From the NCBI RefSeq assembly GCF_029168945.1, contig NC_083604.1:69580211-69644210 (forward strand): 64,000 nucleotides of DNA, written 5' to 3'. Shown here piece after piece: positions 55,662 through 64,000 of this stretch. The translations under genes were made by a program, and so were the position numbers. The DNA is from Cannabis sativa. Its lineage: Eukaryota > Streptophyta > Magnoliopsida > Rosales > Cannabaceae. The notes beneath the pieces are model-generated. The model was not told the DNA's origin and searched no databases. It saw only the letters and a program-made list of their open reading frames with translations. The stretch's first letter is position 1, and each line of letters starts with the position of its first letter.

Positions 55662-56159
55662 GAGCACCTCTAACGACACACTAAATTTGGTATTACATTA
55701 TCATCAAATTTGGTGTCAAAAAATATTTCAACTCCAACCATAATACAAAAAATTACACTAAAAAAATATTCTTTATTATTATATTAATTTTCTTATAAAA
55801 TAATAATAAAAAAATATCATATTAATTAACAAAAATCACCACAATTGTTATATTTAACTAATAATTTTTGGCAAGTTAAATTCTTCCAAATTTTTTAAAG
55901 TTTTGTAGAATGTCTTAAATAACTATAATGTACACGATTATATAAAAAATGACTAAAAATATGTTAGGTGCCGAAACAAATAGGAGTACACTTTTAGAAA
56001 AATATATTAAAGAATTTTCTAAAATAAATTTTTAATTTTATAAATATAATAATATGAATTTTAACTAAATATATATATAAATGCCGTAACTAAATATATA
56101 TGCCGTGCGCTGTAGAAAAAATTTGATAATGGTGCAAAGTTTGGTGTGTCCTTGGAGCA
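55662..56159. mobile_element. MITE-like element with GCACCTCTAACGACACAC ends
   Basis: Left GCACCTCTAACGACACACTA and, in reverse complement, right GCTCCAAGGACACACCAAAC form a terminal inverted repeat with a small gap. A second inverted relation (AATTTGGTGTCAAAAAATAT near 55708) lies inside. No ORF. Confidence 0.5.
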
Positions 56160-57760
56160 TTAATCACACTAATAATGCTGTTGAATTTAATATACCTAAT
56201 TGAATTTAATTTGTACAATTTAATCAAATCCAATCAAATTCGTAATAAAGTATAAATTCGTACTTACGCGGATTGAAAAATAAAAAATTAGTATATTTAG
56301 ATATTGATTAACATGTAAAAGTAATCGATTAAATTAAATCTATACATATCTATATTTTTTTTAAAAAATAATATATACACATTTAATATTTTAATGTAAA
56401 AAAATAATAATTTAAAATTTTAATATATATAATATAAATATATTTTAAAATTTTATAAATTAAATGTATAGCTCATTTTTTTATAATTAAAATTGAATCT
56501 TATCTAAAATAAAATTAAACATTTGTTTTACATTTTTTTTTCTTTTAAATTTGTTATAAGTAACTAATAAAAAATAATCGATCCAATCCACATTTTTATG
56601 AATTGAATTTGAATTATTACGAGCATAATTAGATTAGATGATTACCCTTACTCTATCCTATCTTCCATTTATTCCATTTGTATTTTGTACCTACATATAC
56701 ATAGTTCAAAGAATATAGTAAATTCAATACGTAATCAGAATAAGTGTTTTCTATCTTCTTCCATCTTGATTCTAACATTGAAAATCGAGGATCCTGCCAA
56801 TAAATATTATAATATTAAATTTATCTTTGCTTATTATTGAAAAAAAAAGAAGAAATCCATTAAAATATTTTGTAATTAATAATAACTTTTTTTTTTTTTC
56901 GTTTTGTTTTAAAATAGGTAGAATCACTTGTTGCCTATTATTATCCAATCATTACAGGGAAAGAAGTTCCAAATATTCAGATAGATACCAACTTTTTAAT
57001 TATTCTTATCCAATATATATATTTATATACTTTATTTATTTATTCCAAATCATGTTTACGTAATACTGCACTCCATGAATAGATATACTTGCCACTTTGG
57101 CTATAAAACTCAAAAATCAAAACGACTCTCTATTTGAACGGAATCTCCCTAAACTAGTAATATTTTAAGGCAATTATATTAAAACAAAATTATTTCAAGA
57201 CAAATAGAAACGAGAGGGGCATTTGACACTTGACCCTTAAAAAAATCCAAAAAATATGTATGTATAATTTAAGGAAAATTTTATTTATACTCTATTTTTT
57301 TTAAATACTCTATTTTAATAATTTTATTTTATATAAAATTTATATCTTTAATTATACTATTTTTTTTTAAAAACTTTTTTTCTTTCAATTTATATTCTTA
57401 AAAAATAAACCAATCAAACAAAAATAAATTATATTTTTAATATTACGAAAAAAATTAAAATAAAAAATTATATAACACATATATACATGAGTTAGAAAAT
57501 TATATTCTATTAACATAAATCGCAACTAAAATCCGCATAGTAACCCATATAGAAACCACCGGAACAATCTAAACTGTAAATTTAAAAAAAAAATTAAAAA
57601 ATAGTATATGAGGTAATTCTTCTTATTTTTATTCTATTTAAAAACGTTATATATAATTTACAAACAATTCAATATTTACATAAAATGTTAAAAAGTTCTC
57701 TTAAAAAATTGCAAGAAAGAAGTAGAAAAAAAAATAGAACATGTTTAAAAGTTAAATATT
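56160..57760. other. AT-rich intergenic DNA
   Basis: No gene, RNA gene or paired element end recognised. Long AT-only stretches prevail. Confidence 0.5.
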
Positions 57761-58120
57761 TAAGAGTAAATACTATTTTGGACCATGTATTTTGCAAAAG
57801 TTATTAATTGGACCCTTTGTTTTGTTAAATAATAAAATGAACCCTATATTTTCTGAAATAGTAAAAATAAGACTGAGCTCAATTTTTAAAAATTTTATTT
57901 TTTCATATAACTAACCTTAAGACAATTTTTAATACGAACAAATCAGTTTTGTCATAACACCTCTAGATCAGATTATTATTAAGTTTTATTTTAACAAAAA
58001 ATCAGTTTACGGTCCTATCTGTACAATTTTAAAAAATACAAGGTCTATTTTATCATTTAATAAAATAGATAGTCTAATTAATAATTCTTACAAAATACAG
58101 GGTCAAAATGATATCTTTTA
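57761..58120 (+). mobile_element. Long-TIR MITE, copy B (both arms present)
   Basis: The left arm, about 120 bp, reads AGTAAATACTATTTTGGACC and TTGGACCCTTTGTTTTGTTA. The right arm read in reverse gives AAGATATCATTTTGACCCTG and TTAGACTATCTATTTTATTA, aligned along its whole length. The middle has no ORF. A worn relative lies at 22925-23213. It ends about 640 bp before the BCAT start codon. Confidence 0.7.
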
Positions 58121-58595
58121 ATTAAAAAAAAACAAAGAATAAAATTAAAAATGTTGAATTTATCATTAAAACTATACACATTGAAATATAAAAATAGAAT
58201 ACAATATTATATTTTAAAATAAGTTTAGAGTATATATTATTTTTTAATTTATAGTTTAGATTATTTCGATAACTTACTACTATGTAAATTTTAGTTGCCA
58301 TTTAAATTATTCCCTTAATTACTATATAAATTTTTATATAAAAAATTTAATTTTTAAAATACAAAAATGAAAAAACCCCTTATTTCTTCCATAAACCCAT
58401 ATTACGACATATGCCATTATAAAGAAAATTAAACTAGAAAAGTCAGCTGCATTGCATACGAAAATAGGGTTTATCCTTTAGGTATCTATCTATCTAGTAT
58501 AGGAATTTTCTATATTTTATATCATTACTAATTGAGTACCAAAAATTAACAAATATTGTCTAACACGTCACACGATTAGTTCCTAGTTAATAAAA

Positions 58596-58603
58596 TATAA
58601 AAG
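58596..58603 (+). promoter_or_regulatory. Probable TATA box of the BCAT gene
   Basis: TATAAAAG lies 166 bp before the ATG, a normal distance for a plant gene with a short 5' UTR. The leader after it is C/T- and CA-rich. Confidence 0.55.
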
Positions 58604-58761
58604 AGAAGAGACTACGAAGCTTTAGGTTAAAAAGACTGTATTGAATTGTATAACCAAACCCACCCACGCCACCGGCCACACTCATACATTACACACTCTT
58701 ACTCACCTCACCTCCTCTTCACCTTCGCCGCCCTACCGAACTTCTTCCGGAGCCGGAGAAA

Positions 58762-61700
58762 ATGGATTGCACCACTGCCCTTTTGCCTGGCCTTCACGCT
58801 AATTACCTTCTCTGCCCCTCCCGCCATTCTTTTTCTCTTCTTTCCAAAACCCATTTCTCTTCTCCCCTCAAGGTTTACATAATCTTCCCTTTTCCTTCTT
58901 GTTCGATTTTTTTTTTCTTCTGAATTTAATTTGGTTTTTTCTTCTTCTTTTTTATGCAGTTACTGCTCCAAACAAAGCAGCTTTCTTTTGCTTCTTCTCA
59001 AAAAATTTCTCCGGTTTTTTGCAATGCTACATTGTCTGATGCTCGCAGGTACTCCATTTCTGAAAATTGTTTTTGGATGGATTAGTTATATGTGTGTGAA
59101 TGTTAGAAAGAATTTTTTTGCAAGTGTTTGGTGTTTATTTCAACGCTCTGATTGTGTGGATGATAATCATTTGGTGTTTGGAGCAGTGAAACAGTTGAAT
59201 TAGCAAACATTGATTGGGACAACCTTGGATTTGCGTTTCTTCCTACTGATTATATGTATAACATGAAATGTTCTCAAGGTGAGGGCTTTTCAAATGGTGA
59301 ATTACAACGATTTGGGAACATTGAGTTGAGCCCTTCAGCTGGAGTTTTGAACTATGGCCAGGTTAAATGCTCAATAATAATGTTACTTCCACATTATTCT
59401 CATCTTAATTTTAGCTTCTAGGGTCTTATTGATATGATTATTCTTTTTTTTGGTTGTTGTCGTTGGAGCGTTCACGAGCTTATTCTATGCTGTGCTTTAT
59501 TTTATTTATATTCTGATATGGTCTTTAATGCCTCCTGCTTTGTTATTGTTATTGTAATCATTAATGACATTTTACTGAGTTTACATGGTGTCGTAGAGGG
59601 TGCACCTGTTCGTAGGTAGTCTTGTTCTAATGGGTTTTATTCAAGAAAGATGTTTGATAACATCTGTTTTTGAGCATCTCTTTCCTTTTTCTTTTATGTT
59701 CCTTTTTTTTTTCGTGTGTGTTTAATTAAACTTGAACTGTGAACATTAGATGAATTCTTAAGACTTAGTTTAACAAAGCGTACAAAATATTAGCCTTCTC
59801 AATTTCAAATTTAAAGGTGTTGCTCAATTTGTTTATCTGAGAAACTTTATTCTTTCTATACCACATTGAATAGTAAGTTTCATGGGGTTGACACAGTCAA
59901 ACATGATGATACTGATCTTTATAGGTGAAGACTGTTTAAGGTATAGATTTTCCAGTACTAAAATCTCAAGTTAGAGTTGTTGGGCTGGAGCAATAACTTG
60001 TGAGTTTCTTGCTGGGCTAGTTTGGTGCTGAGACTTATATTTTGTTCCTACAAAGTATAGGGTTGGGAAGAACCATGAGTTTCATACTCTCCAGAGAATG
60101 AAAATTTCAGCATAGCCCACTTTTTCATTAAAATTATAGGCATGAAAAAAGAAGAAATTGGTTTAGAATCTAGCAATATTTAATTTTTTTTATTGAATAT
60201 GGGAATCTCATGAAGTAGCTCTAGCTCTTTCCTTTTTTTTCCCTTTCTCTTTGATAAAAATAGATCTTAAAGACTTATTGTGGCATCAATAATACTTATT
60301 TGTTATATATTTCCCTGGTCCTTTTCCTATAAAATCATTAACTTTGTGCTTTTTGGTAGGATTTTAACTGATGCAGTATTATATCAGTAGGAATCATTGT
60401 ATGATGTCTCTTTTTCCTAATTTTCTTGTATTTCTTCTTTTAGGGGCTGTTTGAGGGTCTTAAAGCCTATCGGAAAGAAGATGGAAATATACTCCTGTTT
60501 CGTCCTGAGGAGAATGCACTGCGGATGAGACTGGGTGCTGAACGGATGTGCATGCCATCACCGACTGTTGAACAATTTGTGGATGCTGTAAAGGCCACTG
60601 TCTTAGCAAACAAACGTTGGGTAATGTTCATCTTGAAGCTGGTGTATTGTATTTTGTTTTCTTATGGGAGTGCATTTAAGATTAACAAGTGGATGATGTC
60701 TTGTTTCAGATTCCTCCTGCTGGTAAAGGATCCTTGTATATTAGGCCATTGCTAATGGGGAGTGGAGCAGTTCTTGGTCTTGCACCTGCTCCTGAGTACA
60801 CATTTCTGATTTATGTTTCACCTGTTGGAAACTATTTTAAGGTTTGTTATGTCTGCTTATGAATGCCTTTTCTTTCTAAATAAATATTGATGATCATTCA
60901 GATTTCTTGTCTTTTCATAAAACATGTATTTGTTTATTTTGTATTCATGCTTCATTTAAAGTTGGACTGTTGGCTTCTGACCAATGGTCCCCCTTTCCCT
61001 CTAGCATTTTAATATTTATGTAATTTGTTGACACAACACTTGAATCTTTCTATATGATGATTTTCTAGATCTTACAGTAGAGTAAATAGATTTTAATGAT
61101 TTATTTGGTATGTAATGTTTCCTATCAGCCAATGATATTAACCTTGAATTATCCAAATCAATGTACAAGAAACTAATATTTAACCTACTGATGTTATGTG
61201 TTAATTTGCAACTTGGTAGGAGAACATATTGTAATAGTGGTTGCAGTTTTGTAGGATATCTTGCCTATTTTTCCATTTCTGACCTTTCAATTATCTTATA
61301 ACTTTTCTTTTTCATTTTAGATGTGAAGTTTTTGTCAGCCTATACATTCATATATCTATATACACATATTTTTGCAGGAAGGTGTGGCACCGATTCATCT
61401 AATTATTGAGCATGATTTGCACCGTGCAACTCCAGGAGGTACTGGAGGTGTAAAGACTATAGGAAACTATGCTGCAGTAAGATCGTCTTCTTTGCTTCTT
61501 TAGTAATATAAGTTTGGATTGGTTAGGTCCAAAATTTTCAATTGTTGCATATGTTCTTAAGGTTAGGTCTTGGGCCCTGAATGTTCAGTTTCCTTTTCAG
61601 TTTCATTTATCATTTCCTTTTTTGTTACTACTTATGACTGTATTTTCCTTCATGTATCACTATTAAGAATCAGCAGTATGTGAGAACGTACTTCTGGTTA

Positions 61701-63954
61701 AGGATAATGTGCAATTGGCTAGGTTGTTATTGTTCAAATTTTTCATTTATTTAAGAAGTCAGCCTTGCCCTTAAGTGACTCAACTTAACTGAGGAAAACT
61801 GTGATTACCATGTGCTCTCCAATACAAGGAAATCTTTTAGTTTACATGGTCTTAAATATGTAGTTTGTGCATTTCACTTGAGCCAGACTGAGAGAACTTT
61901 CGACATGCAATCCACCTGTTTAAATGTGAATAGAGTAGACAAATAGTTATTTACTGTTTCTTAAGTAGATAGTTTGAGTTTTGTAACAGAAGTTTCCCTG
62001 TGTAATTACTGAAATACTGATACATCTCCTTTAACCATTGAATTGTTGTATTTAGGTTCTCAAGGCTCAATCGGCTGCTAAAGAACAAGGGTATTCAGAT
62101 GTTCTCTACCTAGATTGTGTGCACAAAAAATATCTAGAGGAGGTCTCCTCTTGCAACATTTTTGTTGTGAAGGTAGTATATGTCTAGATTTGATTCTGTA
62201 ATTCCCTCTATGACAAAATACAAAACTTTATGATTGCTACTTTCGAGAGGTAGGAGGATAAAGTAGCGCTAGGGAAAAACTTGCACCAAATGAGCTGTCC
62301 TGAGTTTTAACTGCACAGCTTGCACTTTATGGTCCTGAAGATGTGATTCAAAATTACACCACTTCATTTGGAACATACTATTTTTTGTAAAGAATAAGTC
62401 TTTAGCATTACTCCAATTTTGAAGAAATATTTCTCCAAGCAAACTGAGAGTTAAGTTTTATGTCTGAGGAACATGCAAAGAATGGGCAAGTTGTTTACCC
62501 ATGTTTGTATATACTAAGCTTTTTATTAGAAAAATGTATTTAATTTATTAGTGTTTATTATTTTTTTGTTGTTGAGAAATATTAGTGTTTATTGTTATTT
62601 AGCATTTACGGAAGAAAGTAGTAATAATTCAGTTAGTTGGTGAGTACCTATTCTGTAGGAAATAATGTGTTACATGTACTAGACGCTACGTATTTGTAGG
62701 GGTTAGTTTAGTGGTATGATGTGATCATGTATGAACAAGTGGTCCCTATTTTCTAGTGATTAGTGATGAGTCAATAGCTCTATATAAAGAGCTGCTGTAC
62801 GAGGGAATGCAAAAAAGAAGTTTATTAAGTTTTGTCTTTTGTCTTCTATACATGCTATATATAGAAATATTTATCACTTTGCCCTTTCTCATAGTTAGGG
62901 ATTCCCGATTATAATCTCATTTCTGATCTGTTCCTCAGGGTAAAGTTATCTCTACTCCTGAAATTAAAGGGACGATCTTACCTGGTATTACTCGAAAGAG
63001 TATCATTGATGTTGCTCGTAGCCAAGGATTTCAGGTATTCTTTCTTTTCGAAGTAATAAAATAAGCTTTTATTTTCTCAGATAAAAATGAGAACAATTGC
63101 TGTTGTTTTCTATTCCTCAAATAAATAAATAAATAAATTATTGTTGGGTCAATCGAGAAACTTAATTTCAAAATAAATTCTTTTCTACTTTGTAAGTTTA
63201 CACATGCCAGATCTTTTTTTTCAAATGTTTATTTTATGTACCTGCTGAGTTTACAACATATAATTTAACCATCACCTAATTTTTTACCTTTTGATTTTGC
63301 TGCCACTATCTTATTTGCATCTCCTGACATGGATCACTGTTAGTTTGCTTTACTTAATTTCTCAGTATGAGTTTGTCTTGATCGTGTGGTTTGCAAGTTT
63401 TGATTCATTTCAGTGTCCAATGTTCATTAAATAAAATGCAGGTTGAGGAGCGTCTTGTGACTGTTGATGAGTTACTCGATGCGGACGAAGTATTCTGTAC
63501 GGGAACAGCTGTTGTTGTATCACCTGTGGGAAGTATTACTTATCGCGGTGAAAGGTAAATGCTTTAGAATGAGAGTGTTTTGTCAGCATAAATACCACGA
63601 GAGAAATTTCATTAGAAGATAAAAAGTAATTCTTAACCACCCTAATCCAAGACCTGTACGCATGCGATTTCCAACTTGTTGACTTGATTATCTTCAGTTC
63701 AAAATAAAGATTTATAGTCCATAGTGCCAAAAAATTCAGACATACAAGAAAGGATTATCTCCCACTTCACATGAAGTCAATCAAGTTACAGCTCATTTCA
63801 AATTTGTAATTTTTGTTTGTTTGTTTGTTCGTTCAGGGTGCTCTACAACAAGGGAGGTGTTGGTGCTGTGTCGCAGCAACTCTACTCGGTGCTTACCAGA
63901 TTACAGATGGGTCTTGTAAAGGACAATATGAATTGGACCGTCGAGCTGAGCTAA
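58762..63954 (+). CDS. BCAT: Branched-chain amino acid aminotransferase, plastid-type
   Basis: Coding exons: 58762-58872, 58960-59048, 59187-59361, 60444-60620, 60710-60841, 61378-61476, 62056-62172, 62939-63034, 63442-63554 and 63837-63954. All introns are GT-AG and the joined length is 1227 nt, giving 408 aa. The enzyme is a class IV PLP aminotransferase that interconverts valine, leucine and isoleucine with their 2-oxo acids using glutamate/2-oxoglutarate. Family motifs include [27 protein letters not shown], the PLP-lysine region [16 protein letters not shown] (Lys after GGV) and [10 protein letters not shown]. The first 55 or so residues are Ser/Leu-rich and poor in acidic residues, fitting a chloroplast transit peptide; a mitochondrial target cannot be excluded. 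The first ATG after the TATA box is used. The C-terminus NMNWTVELS is complete; the 3' UTR runs off the window. Confidence 0.95.
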
Positions 63955-64000
63955 AACAAACTCAACGAAACAAATAATGATGAAAAATTTAAAAGCATCG

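Noticed and set aside
58931..59203. 90-aa ORF in the BCAT gene region as a separate gene
   Set aside because: It crosses exon 2, intron 2 and exon 3 of BCAT in a different frame; the spliced BCAT model explains the sequence.

Overview
This is a window of nuclear DNA from a flowering plant, almost certainly a eudicot. It is very AT-rich. Two intact host genes have many introns with GT-AG borders and typical plant protein families, and the rest is nested plant transposable elements. The species cannot be fixed from sequence alone; a rosid, perhaps Cannabaceae, is only a guess. No bacterial-style operon, CRISPR array, tRNA gene or organellar block was seen.

Layout. 1-10 kb: AT-rich intergenic DNA with a minus-strand Helitron (1246-2866), a G-rich GGGTC repeat (about 3130-3455), one CACTA-like end (5832-6115) and a plus-strand Helitron (8543-9366). 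10-16.4 kb: a 5'-truncated LINE with a poly(A) tail and a 16-bp target duplication, interrupted by a complete Cassandra TRIM whose LTRs carry a 5S rRNA-like domain; a second, decayed Cassandra copy and an LTR remnant with a 65-bp minisatellite follow. 16.6-22.6 kb: a decayed Mutator-like composite holding a DUF1985 gene, an antisense fragment of the nuclear chloroplast-NDH gene ndhM and part of a MuDR-like transposase. 24.5-31 kb: a young LTR element with two 253-bp LTRs that read as identical, but with no intact coding sequence and many small hairpins. 31.3-40.1 kb: a decayed Sirevirus-type Copia element (gag, protease, integrase, RT, RNase H and an extra env-position ORF) without a 3' LTR. 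40.2-43.4 kb: a second LINE remnant, split by a GATCCGATCC-rich MITE that itself contains a 584-bp TRIM. 43.7-45.3 kb: a Helitron with internal tandem repeats.

Host genes. CRWN4/NMCP2-like (45858-51263, plus strand, 8 coding exons, predicted 1045 aa) encodes a coiled-coil nuclear lamina component. A plastid-type branched-chain aminotransferase (58762-63954, plus strand, 10 coding exons, predicted 408 aa) acts in valine, leucine and isoleucine metabolism. They lie 7.5 kb apart and share no evident pathway. Between them are an LTR-like remnant, a TIR element carrying two exon pieces of an ABCG/PDR transporter gene with the intron between them (53907-54893), and several MITEs.

The most unusual signal is inside the 25.3-30.7 kb element: a dozen or so short stem-loops whose loops keep a CCTGAAG-like core while the stems differ in sequence and remain self-complementary.
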